Positions 33,984 through 41,747 of a stretch of 64,000 nt of DNA are shown in pieces. The position numbers were made by a program, and so were the translations under genes. Source of the stretch: Egicoccus sp. AB-alg6-2 (GTDB lineage: Bacteria; Actinomycetota; Nitriliruptoria; Nitriliruptorales; Nitriliruptoraceae). The DNA lies in assembly GCF_041821025.1 (NCBI RefSeq), contig NZ_JBGUAY010000002.1:1-64000 (forward strand), in the 5' to 3' direction. Under the pieces are notes generated by a model. It ran no database searches and had not been told where the DNA came from. It saw only the letters and a list, made by a program, of their open reading frames with translations. Numbering within the stretch: the stretch's first letter is position 1; the number at the start of each line of letters is the position of its first letter.

Positions 33984-34775
33984 ATGGACGCGACGACGGC
34001 CGCACCCGACCGCATCGTCATCTCGGATCTCTGCAAGTCCTACGGCGACCTGACCGTGTTCGACGGCATCGATCTGGCCGTCGGCGAGGCGGAGATCGTG
34101 TCGTTGGTGGGCCCTTCGGGGTGTGGCAAGACGACGCTGTTGCGCTGCATCGACGGCCTCATCCCGGCGACCGCGGGCCAGGTGAGCATCGACGGTGAGC
34201 CGGTCACCGAACCTCGCGAGGGTGTCGCCATCGTGTTCCAGCACTTCGGCCTGTTCCCGTGGAAGACCGTGCAGGACAACGTCGGCTACGGGCTACGCAT
34301 GGCCGGCATGAGCAAGCGCGAGGTCCGCAAACGTGTGCCGAAATTCATCCAGTTGGTGGGGCTCGAGGGCTTCGAAGAGTCCTACCCGTATCAACTCTCC
34401 GGCGGCATGCAGCAGCGAGCCGGACTGGCGCGCGCGCTGGCCATCGAACCACGGGTGCTGCTCATGGACGAGCCGTTCGGCGCCCTCGACGCGCAGACGC
34501 GCGAACTGCTGCAGTTCGAGTTGCTCAGCATCTGGCAGCAGCAGCCGACCTCGATGGTCTTCGTCACCCATGCGATCGAGGAAGCGGTCCTGATGGGCCA
34601 CCGGATCGTGCTGCTCAAGGGCCGTCCGAGTTCGGTCGCCGAGGTCATCGAGGTGGACCTGCCGTGGCCGCGCACCCGCGAGACGTTGTCGCTGCCCCGC
34701 TTCCAGGAGATCCGCGAGCACGTGTGGGGCCAGTTGATGGGTGAGGCCGCAGCCGCCGTCCGCGAGCAGCACTGA
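33984..34775 (+). CDS. ABC transporter ATPase, nitrate/sulfonate/taurine (SsuB/TauB) type
   Basis: 263 residues from ATG 33984 behind GGGGAGAG; the frame is open further upstream but crosses the operator. Walker A GPSGCGKTTLLR, the Q-loop with the SsuB-type AIVFQHFGLFPWKTVQDNV, signature LSGGMQQRAGLARALA, Walker B LLMDEPFGALDAQTR and H-loop FVTHAIEEAV are all present. It drives import with the permeases at 36039-37642. The related ATPase at 46584-47453 belongs to a second importer. Confidence 0.92.
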   Translation: MDATTAAPDRIVISDLCKSYGDLTVFDGIDLAVGEAEIVSLVGPSGCGKTTLLRCIDGLIPATAGQVSIDGEPVTEPREGVAIVFQHFGLFPWKTVQDNVGYGLRMAGMSKREVRKRVPKFIQLVGLEGFEESYPYQLSGGMQQRAGLARALAIEPRVLLMDEPFGALDAQTRELLQFELLSIWQQQPTSMVFVTHAIEEAVLMGHRIVLLKGRPSSVAEVIEVDLPWPRTRETLSLPRFQEIREHVWGQLMGEAAAAVREQH

Positions 34776-34826
34776 AACCGTCACCGACGACGTTGCGGCC
34801 CAACGGTCGCGAGGAGAGGGAGACCC

Positions 34827-35969
34827 ATGCGAACGAGGACGAGAACCGGCCTGCGGTCGGTCACGGCCGCCGCGGCGGCGCTGGCGCTGGTACTGGCCGG
34901 CTGCGGTGGTGGCGACGACCCCCAGACGGCACCGGGCGACGAGCCCGGTGACGCCGCCGAGCCGGGGGCTGACGCCGGTACCGACGCCGATGCCGATCCC
35001 GACGCCGAGCCCGGCGTCGAGCTCGAGGACGTTCCCCCGATCACCGTCGGCACCATCGGGATCCCCTCGATCTTCTCGATGGTGATGCCGGCCGTCGCCG
35101 AGGAGGCCGGGTTCTACGACAAGTACAACGTCGACGTCACCTCGCGCCCCATGGAGACCGGCGTGGACGCGGCCAGGGCCGTGCAGGGCGGGGACCTCGA
35201 CATCGCCTGGTCGCCGACCGGGCCGGTCATGACCTTCGCCGGCACCGGCGTCGACGTCGCCGCGTTGATGGGCATGGACAACATCGACTGGCTGGTCGGA
35301 ACGACCAATCCCGACATCCAGGCGTGTGAGGACCTCGCCGGCGAGACCATCGGCGTCGACTCGGTCGGTGGTGCGCGCTACAGCGTGCTCGAGATCATCC
35401 TCGACTCCTGCGGTCTGTCGATCGACGACGTCGACGTGGCCGGGTTCCCGGGACCCGCCGCGATCCAGGCCGTGGTCGCCGACCAGATCCAGACCTCCGT
35501 GATCCACATCGACGACGTCTACGTGATCGAGGAGCAGGGCACCCAGACGATGGAGGTGGTGGCCTTCCTCGCCGACTCCGACCCCAACCAGCACTACCTG
35601 GTGCTGTGGACGCTTCGCAGCTCGATCGATGACAACCGCGAGTCCTACGTCCGGCTGTTGGCCGCGTACACCGAGGCGGTGCGGTGGATGAACGACCCCG
35701 CGAACGAGGACGAGGTGGTGCGTATCGGCGCCTCGGCGACCGGACACAGCGAGGAGGTGGTCCGCAACTCCATGGCCGACTTCCTGGAACTCGAGTTCTG
35801 GCCCGTCGACCGTCACGGGCTCCCGGAGGAGAAGCTCGAGGCGACCATCGACGAACAGGTCCGGCTCGACAACATCCCCGAAGGGGACGCCCCCGCCTAC
35901 GACGACGTCGTCGACGTGTCGATCTGGGAGGACGCGTTCGACCTCGTCGAGCAGGTCACCGGCAGCTGA
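34827..35969 (+). CDS. ABC transporter substrate-binding lipoprotein, NMT1/SsuA type
   Basis: 380 residues, ATG 34827 behind GGAGAGGGAG. Lipoprotein signal with LVLAGC, then an acidic linker of ~40 residues (Asp/Ala/Pro-rich), then the NMT1/THI5-like fold: VMPAVAEEAGFYDKYNVDV, GVDAARAVQGGDLDIAWSPTGPVMTFAG, CEDLAGETIGVDS. Relatives bind sulfonates, nitrate, aromatic acids or pyrimidine precursors of thiamine. The ligand here is unknown. A hairpin follows the gene. Confidence 0.88.
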   Translation: MRTRTRTGLRSVTAAAAALALVLAGCGGGDDPQTAPGDEPGDAAEPGADAGTDADADPDAEPGVELEDVPPITVGTIGIPSIFSMVMPAVAEEAGFYDKYNVDVTSRPMETGVDAARAVQGGDLDIAWSPTGPVMTFAGTGVDVAALMGMDNIDWLVGTTNPDIQACEDLAGETIGVDSVGGARYSVLEIILDSCGLSIDDVDVAGFPGPAAIQAVVADQIQTSVIHIDDVYVIEEQGTQTMEVVAFLADSDPNQHYLVLWTLRSSIDDNRESYVRLLAAYTEAVRWMNDPANEDEVVRIGASATGHSEEVVRNSMADFLELEFWPVDRHGLPEEKLEATIDEQVRLDNIPEGDAPAYDDVVDVSIWEDAFDLVEQVTGS

Positions 35970-35976
35970 CCCCGCC

Positions 35977-36010
35977 CGTGCGGGCCGTCGCTCTCGCCTC
36001 GGCCCGCACG
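35977..36010 (+). terminator. Intra-operon hairpin after the binding-protein gene
   Basis: Perfect 10-bp stem (35977-35986 with 36001-36010) with a 14-base loop, directly after the stop codon and before the permease genes. Confidence 0.65.
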
Positions 36011-36038
36011 CGGCGTCCCTGCGTCGACGACCGGAGAG

Positions 36039-36815
36039 ATGGACACCTTGACCACGATGCGAGCGCACGCGCCGAAGTACCTCGTGTACGCGGCCAGCCT
36101 GCTGGTGGGCGCGGTTGCCTGGGAGGTCGTCGGGCACCGCACCGACCCGATCTTCCTGGTGCCGCTCTCGGACACGTTGGTGAGGTTGTGGGAGCTGACC
36201 TCCAGCGGGGTGCTGCCGCGGGCCCTGGTGGCCTCGTTGCAGGTGTTCGGCCTGGGGCTGTTCTTCGGTGTGGTGGTCGGCGCGCCGGCCGGGCTGCTGT
36301 TGGCTCGCATCCGGTTCCTGCGGGAGGGTGCCGAGGGCTATGTCACGGCGGCCTACGCCACCCCGATGGTGGCGCTCATCCCGTTCATCCTCGCGATCTT
36401 CGGCTTCGGGTTCACGCCCAAGGTCATCGTGGTGTTCCTGTTCACCGTGTTCCCGATGATCATCAGCGTCTTCGAGGGTGCGCGCTCGGTCGATGAGAAG
36501 TTCCTCGAGGTCGCCCGCTCGTTCCGGGCCAGCGAACGGGAGATCTGGCGCGACGTGGTGCTGCCCTACACCCTGCCGTTCGCCATGACGGGCCTGCGTC
36601 TCGCGATCGCCCGCGGCCTGGTCGGCATGATCGCCGCGGAGTTCTTCCTCGCCGTGGCGGGTCTCGGTGAGTTGATCCTGGTCACCTCGCGGCGGTTCGA
36701 CACCGGCGGGGTGTTCGCCTCGATCCTGGTGGTCTGCCTGCTCGGGGTGACGTTCATGGCCATCGGGCAACGTCTCGAGGACCGGTTCGCCGCGTGGCGG
36801 GAGGTGGGCCGATGA
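36039..36815 (+). CDS. ABC transporter permease, SsuC/TauC type (first)
   Basis: 258 residues. Six membrane spans and the EAA-type coupling motif near FLEVARSFRASEREIWRDVVLPYTLPFAMTGLRLAIARG, as in SsuC/TauC. The ATG at 36039 has a GGAGAG that is slightly too close; TTG 36048 or ATG 36057 are alternative starts. The stop overlaps the ATG of the next permease (ATGA). Confidence 0.9.
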   Translation: MDTLTTMRAHAPKYLVYAASLLVGAVAWEVVGHRTDPIFLVPLSDTLVRLWELTSSGVLPRALVASLQVFGLGLFFGVVVGAPAGLLLARIRFLREGAEGYVTAAYATPMVALIPFILAIFGFGFTPKVIVVFLFTVFPMIISVFEGARSVDEKFLEVARSFRASEREIWRDVVLPYTLPFAMTGLRLAIARGLVGMIAAEFFLAVAGLGELILVTSRRFDTGGVFASILVVCLLGVTFMAIGQRLEDRFAAWREVGR

Positions 36816-37642
36816 GCACGGCCACCCGTGCCTCGACGACGGCGGGCAGGACCGCCCCGGCGGCGCCGCCCCGGCCGCCGTGGAAGCGCATCCCCTACCG
36901 GCTGCGCGCGCGTGTCGCCGTCGGACTGCTGCTGCTGGCGTTGTGGGAGGTGGGGATCCGGCTGCTGGCCCCGCCCTACGCGGCGCGCCCGTCCACCGTG
37001 GCACCGGTCGTCCCCGAGGTGCTCACGTCGGAGCAGTTCCTGACCGCGTTCGCCGGCACGATGGTCCCCATCGCGCAGGGGCTGGCGATCGGGATCGCGC
37101 TCGCCGTGCTGGTGGGTCTGGCGATGGGGCGGATCCGGTGGGTGGAGTGGGCGCTGCGCGGCTACACCAATGCCCTGTTCGCGCTGCCCATGGTCGCGGT
37201 CGTGCCGCTCATCACCATGTGGCTCGGCTACACCGAGGCGTCGCGGCTGGCGATCGTGATCTTCGCGACCTACTTCCCGATGGTGCTGTCGGTCTACGAC
37301 GGCGCCCGGGCGGTCTCGGGTCGCTACCTCGAGGTGGCCGCCACCTACCGGGCGCCGCGCCGTCACGTCTGGTTCGGTCTGGTGCTGCCGGCGTCTATCC
37401 CCTACCTGCTGACCGGATTCCGGCTCGCGTCGGGGCGCGCGCTGGTGGGCGCCGTCGTCGCCGAGTACATCATCAGCATCCCGGGCCTGGGGTTCTACAT
37501 CCTGCTCAACGCCCGCAGCTTCCGGCATCCCGAGGCGTTCGTGGCCGTTCTGGCGCTGGCTGGGGTCGGGGTCGGCATCGTCGTCGCGGTGCGTTGGGCG
37601 ACCCGGCGTTTGGCGCCCTGGTACGCCGCGGAGTCGCGGTGA
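36812..37642 (+). CDS. ABC transporter permease, SsuC/TauC type (second)
   Basis: 276 residues. A ~25-residue Pro/Arg-rich cytoplasmic N-terminus precedes six membrane spans. The coupling motif is YLEVAATYRAPRRHVWFGLVLPASIPYLLTGFRLASGRA. Two different permeases in one operon suggest a heterodimeric channel, whereas the second importer at 46584-49571 has only one. It ends about 45 bp before the promoter of the next unit. Confidence 0.9.
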   Translation: MSTATRASTTAGRTAPAAPPRPPWKRIPYRLRARVAVGLLLLALWEVGIRLLAPPYAARPSTVAPVVPEVLTSEQFLTAFAGTMVPIAQGLAIGIALAVLVGLAMGRIRWVEWALRGYTNALFALPMVAVVPLITMWLGYTEASRLAIVIFATYFPMVLSVYDGARAVSGRYLEVAATYRAPRRHVWFGLVLPASIPYLLTGFRLASGRALVGAVVAEYIISIPGLGFYILLNARSFRHPEAFVAVLALAGVGVGIVVAVRWATRRLAPWYAAESR

Positions 37643-37686
37643 TGACCCGCGAGGCGTGCGACGGGTGGGTGCCCGGGGGCGTGTTG

Positions 37687-37715
37687 TTGACAACGTCCGC
37701 AACTTCCGGCAATGT
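37687..37715 (+). promoter_or_regulatory. Promoter of the hydroxyisobutyrate-dehydrogenase-like gene
   Basis: A perfect TTGACA (37687-37692) is followed after 17 bp by a weak CAATGT (37710-37715). The operator at 37720-37733 begins at the expected start site. Confidence 0.6.
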
Positions 37716-37719
37716 TCCC

Positions 37720-37733
37720 TGCAAACGTTTGTA
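37720..37733. promoter_or_regulatory. LacI-type operator (AACGTT class)
   Basis: TGCAAACGTTTGTA with a perfect 10-bp core, 18 bp before the ATG of the dehydrogenase gene and just after the promoter at 37687-37715. Confidence 0.82.
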
Positions 37734-37750
37734 GCGCGAGGATGGACCAC

Positions 37751-38722
37751 ATGACAGATCAGGCCGCACCGACCATCGGTTGGCTCGGGACCGGACGCAT
37801 GGGCTTCGAGCTCGCCGTCCGGTTGCTCAACTCCGGCACCTCGCTGAAGGTCTGGAACCGCACACGCGAGAAGGCCGAGCCGTTGGCCGGCCTCGGCGCG
37901 ACGGTGGTCGACCGCCCCGCCGACCTCGCCGACTGCGACATCGTGTTCAGCATCGTCTCGTCCTCCGACGTCTTCGTCGACGTCACCCTGGGGGAGGGCG
38001 GTCTGCTCACGGTCGACGGGTCGGTTCCGGGTCTGCTGGTGGACTCGTCCACCATTTCCGCCGACGCCTCCGAGCGGGTGCGCCAGGCCGCCGACAAGGT
38101 CGGCTGCAAGCTGCTGGCCGCGCCGGTCAGCGGCAGCCCGAAGGTGATCAAGTCGGGTCGTCTCGGCGTCGTGGCCTCGGGTCCGCGCGAGGCGTTCGAC
38201 ACCGCGCGTCCCTACCTGGAGCGCTTCGGAAACACCGTCACCTACGTGGGCGAGGGCGACCACGCCCGCCTCGTCAAGATCTGTCACAACCTCATCCTCG
38301 GCGTCGTGACCCAGGTGCTGTCCGAGACGACGGTCCTGGCCGAGAAGGCCGGCATCGCCCGGGCCGACTACCTCGAGTTCATCAACGGCAGCGTCATGGG
38401 CTCGGTGTTCACCAACTACAAGACGCCGGGGCTGGTCAACCTCGACTTCTCGCCGACGTTCACCGGACACCTGCTGCGCAAGGACTTCGAGCTCGGGCTG
38501 GACGCCGCCCGCGAGCTGGATGTCGCCCTGCCCGTGTCGGCCCAGGTCCACCAGATGGTCGTGGACATGATCGGCAACGGCCTCGGCGACGAGGACTTCT
38601 CGCACCTGCTGACCATGGCGGCGCGCGGCGCAGGTCTCGAGCTCACCTCCGAGGACCGCGACGACGTCTCCGACGGGCTCACGCCCCCCATCGACGATCT
38701 CTCGCAGCGTCGCCCCGAGTGA
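37751..38722 (+). CDS. 3-hydroxyisobutyrate dehydrogenase-family NAD(P)-dependent oxidoreductase
   Basis: 323 residues from ATG 37751, eight bases after GAGGA; an ATG three codons earlier is less well placed. Rossmann motif IGWLGTGRMGFELAVRLL, the substrate signature LLVDSSTISAD, AAPVSGSPKVIKSGRL and the catalytic Lys in HARLVKICHNLI identify the beta-hydroxyacid dehydrogenase family (HIBADH, tartronate-semialdehyde reductase, GarR). It would interconvert a 3-hydroxy acid and a semialdehyde. Located before the second M24-fold gene in the same orientation. Confidence 0.9.
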   Translation: MTDQAAPTIGWLGTGRMGFELAVRLLNSGTSLKVWNRTREKAEPLAGLGATVVDRPADLADCDIVFSIVSSSDVFVDVTLGEGGLLTVDGSVPGLLVDSSTISADASERVRQAADKVGCKLLAAPVSGSPKVIKSGRLGVVASGPREAFDTARPYLERFGNTVTYVGEGDHARLVKICHNLILGVVTQVLSETTVLAEKAGIARADYLEFINGSVMGSVFTNYKTPGLVNLDFSPTFTGHLLRKDFELGLDAARELDVALPVSAQVHQMVVDMIGNGLGDEDFSHLLTMAARGAGLELTSEDRDDVSDGLTPPIDDLSQRRPE

Positions 38723-38736
38723 CGTCGCGCACGACT

Positions 38737-38773
38737 TCGGCGCCGGTCTGCGTTCGCCGCGGGCCGGCGCCGA
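38737..38773 (+). terminator. Hairpin between the dehydrogenase and M24-fold genes
   Basis: Perfect 10-bp stem (38737-38746 with 38764-38773) with a 17-base loop in the 85-bp intergenic gap. Possibly a partial terminator. Confidence 0.55.
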
Positions 38774-38807
38774 GCCATGTCTCCGCCGCAGGCGAGGGGA
38801 GCCGACC

Positions 38808-39980
38808 GTGACGACCTCCTCCGCCGGCTACCTCCGCTTCAGCGACGACGAGCACGCCCGCCGCGCGGATCTCGTCCGGGCTTTGCTCGACGACGAGGGT
38901 CTCGACGCCGTCGTCGTCTTCGGGTGGTCCGCGCTCGGCCGCGCGCTGCAGGCCGACGTGCACTACCTGTCGGGGTTCCTGGGCATGCGCGACAACTACG
39001 TGCTGTTCCCCCGCGACGGCGACCCGGTGCTGTTCGTGCAGAGCTTCAACCACGTCCCCAACGCCGCGGCGGTGTCTCCCCTGGACGACGTCCGCTGGGG
39101 CGGGGTCGACAGCGGCGAGACGCTGGGCGCGGAGCTGGCCGCGCGAGGTGCGCGGGAGGTCGGCGTGGTCGGGCTCATGCCCTACCAGCACCACGAGCGG
39201 ATGCGGGCGAGGTCGGGAGCGCGGCTGCGCGACCTCACGTCCGCGTTCCGGCGTCTGCGGGTGGTCAAGAGCGACGAGGAGCTGGCGTGGCTGCGGCGCG
39301 GTGCCGCCCACACCGACGCCGCCATGGCCGCACTCCGCGAACAGATGCGACCGGGGATGCGCGAGTACGAACTCGCCGACGTGATCGAGCGCGCCTACAC
39401 GCGCGCAGGCGGACTGACCACGTTCCACTACCTGGCCTCGACGCCGAGGTCGGCACCAGACCGGTGCGTGCCCGCCCAGGTGCTCTCGGACCGGGTGCTG
39501 CGGGCCGGCGACGTGGTCACGACCGAGATCAGCGCCTCCCACGGTGGCTATGCCGGCCAGTCGCTGCGGACCTTCGTCCTCGAGGCGGAGCCGACCCCGC
39601 TGTTCGCCGAACTGCACGAGGTGGCGCTCGAGGTGTTCCACGCGGTGGTCGCGGCGATGCGGCCCGGTGCGACCGAGCAGGACGTCCTCGACGCGGCGAG
39701 CCCCATCGCGGCGCACGGCTTCACGATCGTCGATGCGCTGGTCCACGGCTTCGGGATCGGGATCCTGCCGCCGTCGATCCGGACCCACGAGACCACCCAC
39801 GACCCCGCGCCCTGGACCTTCGAGGTCGGCCAGACCCTGGTCGTGCAGCCCAACGTCGTGACCGCCGACGAGTCCGCGGGCGTCCAGGTCGGCGAGCTGG
39901 TCGAGATCACCCCCGACGGCGCCCGCTCGATGCACGAGTTCCCCGTCGAGCTGGTCCGTGTCGGCGCCCCGACCGCCTGA
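38808..39980 (+). CDS. M24-fold (creatinase-like) hydrolase without the metal ligands
   Basis: 390 residues, GTG 38808 behind GAGGGGAG. Creatinase-type N-terminal domain (~1-150) and pita-bread domain. Of the five M24 metal ligands only His313 (LVHGFGIGI) is kept: the two Asp positions read Glu240 (VTTEISASHGGY) and Gln251 (GYAGQSLRTF), and the two Glu positions read Gln347 (LVVQPNVV) and Gly362 (GVQVGELVEIT). This pattern is shared with the protein at 42976-44190 and recalls creatinase, a metal-free member. A metal-independent amide or guanidino hydrolase is my inference; substrate unknown. Confidence 0.8.
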   Translation: MTTSSAGYLRFSDDEHARRADLVRALLDDEGLDAVVVFGWSALGRALQADVHYLSGFLGMRDNYVLFPRDGDPVLFVQSFNHVPNAAAVSPLDDVRWGGVDSGETLGAELAARGAREVGVVGLMPYQHHERMRARSGARLRDLTSAFRRLRVVKSDEELAWLRRGAAHTDAAMAALREQMRPGMREYELADVIERAYTRAGGLTTFHYLASTPRSAPDRCVPAQVLSDRVLRAGDVVTTEISASHGGYAGQSLRTFVLEAEPTPLFAELHEVALEVFHAVVAAMRPGATEQDVLDAASPIAAHGFTIVDALVHGFGIGILPPSIRTHETTHDPAPWTFEVGQTLVVQPNVVTADESAGVQVGELVEITPDGARSMHEFPVELVRVGAPTA

Positions 39981-39991
39981 GAACGGCGAAT

Positions 39992-41563
39992 TCAGGCGAG
40001 TTCGGCGACCTCGTGGTCCCAGCCTTCGCGGTCGAGTTCCGCGGCGAGGTCGCTCAGGAAGCGGGCCGCGTCGGCGCCGTCGACCAGGCGGTGGTCGTAG
40101 CTCAGGCACAGGTAGGTGCGGTGGCGCACCGCGAAGGTGTCGTTGCCGAAGTCGTCGGTGACCACCACCGGGCGCTTCTCGATCGTCGGCGTGGCCAGGA
40201 TGCCCACCTCGGGCGGGTTGAGGATCGGCGTGTCGAACAGCGACCCGCGCGAGCCGGTGTTGGTGATCGTGAACGTGCCGCCACCGATGTCGTCGGGGGT
40301 GAGCTTGCGGTCCCGCGCCCGGGTGGCGAGGTCGGCGATGCGGCGCTGCAGTCCGACGACGTTGAGGTCCTGCGCGTCACGGATGGTGGGGACCACCAGC
40401 CCCTGGGGCGCGTCGACCGCGAGGCCCAGGTTCACCGAGGTGTGGAACACGACCTCACCGCCCTCGAGGTCGATCGACGCGTTCAGCAGCGGGTGCCGCT
40501 GCAGCGTCTTTGTCGTGGCGCGCGCGATGAAGGCCAACGGCGACAGGCTGGTGCCGTGTCGGGCACGGTGTGCGGCGTTGACCGCCGCCCGGACGTGCAT
40601 GATGCGGGTCACGTCCGCCTCGACGGCCGCGGTGAGCTGGGCGGTCGTCTGCAGGCTCGCGAGCATGCGCTGCGCGATGATCCTCCGGGTGCGCGACAGC
40701 GGCTCGACCCGGTCCCCGGGCAGCTGGTGGGGCGGCGCCGCCGTGGGGGACGCGGCGACGGCCGGAGCGCCGTCCGCCGCTGCGGCCGTTCCGACCGGCG
40801 CGGGTGCTCCCGCAGGTGACCTCGCGCCGGTCTGGGCCTGGTCGGGCTGCTCGGCGGGTGCCTCGACGGCCGCCATGACGTCGGCGGGGGTGATGCGCCC
40901 GTCGCGCCCGGATCCGACCACGCCGCTCGGGACGAGGTCGTGTTCACGCAACAGGCGCTTCACCAGCGGGGACAGTCGCGGTCGGGTCCGCTGGGCCATC
41001 GCGCGCACGTCGTCGGGTGTGACGCGCCCTCCTGCGCCGCTGCCGGTGACGTCACCCGCAGCCAGGCCGTGCTCGCGGAGCAGGCGCTTGACGAGAGGCG
41101 ACAGGGGCCCGGCGTCGGCGCGACCGGTCCCTCGAGCACCTCCGCTGCGCCGCTCGTCCCCGACGTCGCCGGCCGGTACCGGGGCATCCGCCACCACCTC
41201 CGCGGCGGTGTAGGACTCCGGGTCGCTGGGGCGGGGCTGCGCGGCAGCGTCGTCGGACGCCCCCGCCGGCGCGGCGACGTCGTCGGACGCACCGGTCGGC
41301 TCGGAGACGTCGTCGGACGCGTCGTCCCCGCCGTCGAGTTCGAGGATCGGCTGCCCGACGGCGACGACGTCGTCGATGTCGGCGAGCAGTCGGGTGACCC
41401 GCCCGGCCGCGGGGCTCGGAATCTCGGTGTCGACCTTGTCGGTACTGACCTCCGCCACGGCCTGGTCGAACGCGACCTCGTCGCCGACCTCGACCAGCCA
41501 GGCGACGATGGTCCCACTGTCGACCGACTCGCCCAACTGCGGCAGCGTCACCTGGGTGGCCAT
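39992..41563 (-). CDS. Dihydrolipoamide acyltransferase (E2) with duplicated peripheral-subunit-binding domain
   Basis: 523 residues, ATG 41563. Lipoyl domain (1-77) with Lys43 in EVSTDKVDTEIPSP; a flexible Ala/Asp-rich linker; two consecutive E3/E1-binding domains at ~154-190 and ~197-233, both starting LSPLVKRLLREH; a second Ala/Pro linker; and the catalytic domain (~285-523) with the His-x-x-x-Asp-Gly site near His491/Asp495 (SYDHRLVDGADAARFL). Tandem binding domains are unusual for E2. It transfers the acyl group from E1 to CoA. It is not beside the E1 genes (14.7 kb cluster) but faces the operator at 41631. Convergent with the M24-fold gene, 11 bp apart. Confidence 0.93.
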   Translation of the reverse strand: MATQVTLPQLGESVDSGTIVAWLVEVGDEVAFDQAVAEVSTDKVDTEIPSPAAGRVTRLLADIDDVVAVGQPILELDGGDDASDDVSEPTGASDDVAAPAGASDDAAAQPRPSDPESYTAAEVVADAPVPAGDVGDERRSGGARGTGRADAGPLSPLVKRLLREHGLAAGDVTGSGAGGRVTPDDVRAMAQRTRPRLSPLVKRLLREHDLVPSGVVGSGRDGRITPADVMAAVEAPAEQPDQAQTGARSPAGAPAPVGTAAAADGAPAVAASPTAAPPHQLPGDRVEPLSRTRRIIAQRMLASLQTTAQLTAAVEADVTRIMHVRAAVNAAHRARHGTSLSPLAFIARATTKTLQRHPLLNASIDLEGGEVVFHTSVNLGLAVDAPQGLVVPTIRDAQDLNVVGLQRRIADLATRARDRKLTPDDIGGGTFTITNTGSRGSLFDTPILNPPEVGILATPTIEKRPVVVTDDFGNDTFAVRHRTYLCLSYDHRLVDGADAARFLSDLAAELDREGWDHEVAELA

Positions 41564-41596
41564 CGACGCGCTCCTTCTCGTCTCGGGAGGCTGCGC

Positions 41597-41625
41597 TTGA
41601 CGCGCGCAGGACTTCGCGCGATGCT
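41597..41625 (+). promoter_or_regulatory. Promoter of the MFS / M24 / TauE operon
   Basis: TTGACG (41597-41602) and GATGCT (41620-41625), spacer 17 bp; the -10 is weak. The operator follows at 41631-41644. Confidence 0.5.
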
Positions 41626-41630
41626 AGCAC

Positions 41631-41644
41631 AGCAATCGATTGCA
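41631..41644. promoter_or_regulatory. LacI-type operator (ATCGAT class) between E2 and MFS genes
   Basis: AGCAATCGATTGCA with a perfect 12-bp palindromic core (41632-41643). It lies between divergent genes, 68 bp from the E2 start and 65 bp from the leader frame of the MFS operon, and may control both. Confidence 0.82.
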
Positions 41645-41708
41645 TCGTCTGGTGCAGTCCGGGTGACCCGCTCATCGTCCGGCTGCCGATGCCGGAGGGG
41701 AGCGCAGC

Positions 41709-41747
41709 ATGTCGAAGGCCAGCCAGGCTGACGGGCCGGCCGCGTGA
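41709..41747 (+). CDS. 12-codon leader frame coupled to the MFS gene
   Basis: ATG 41709 sits eight bases after GGAGGGG, the best ribosome site in the region, and opens a 12-residue frame (MSKASQADGPAA). Its TGA overlaps the GTG start of the MFS gene (GTGA), which has no ribosome site of its own. The likely role is translational coupling rather than a functional peptide; no attenuator hairpin is seen. Confidence 0.5.
   Translation: MSKASQADGPAA

Noticed and set aside
34326-34339. CGCAAACGTGTGCC inside an ABC ATPase gene, similar to the operators
   Set aside because: It lies within coding sequence, breaks the palindrome and encodes ordinary residues (KRV); probably chance.
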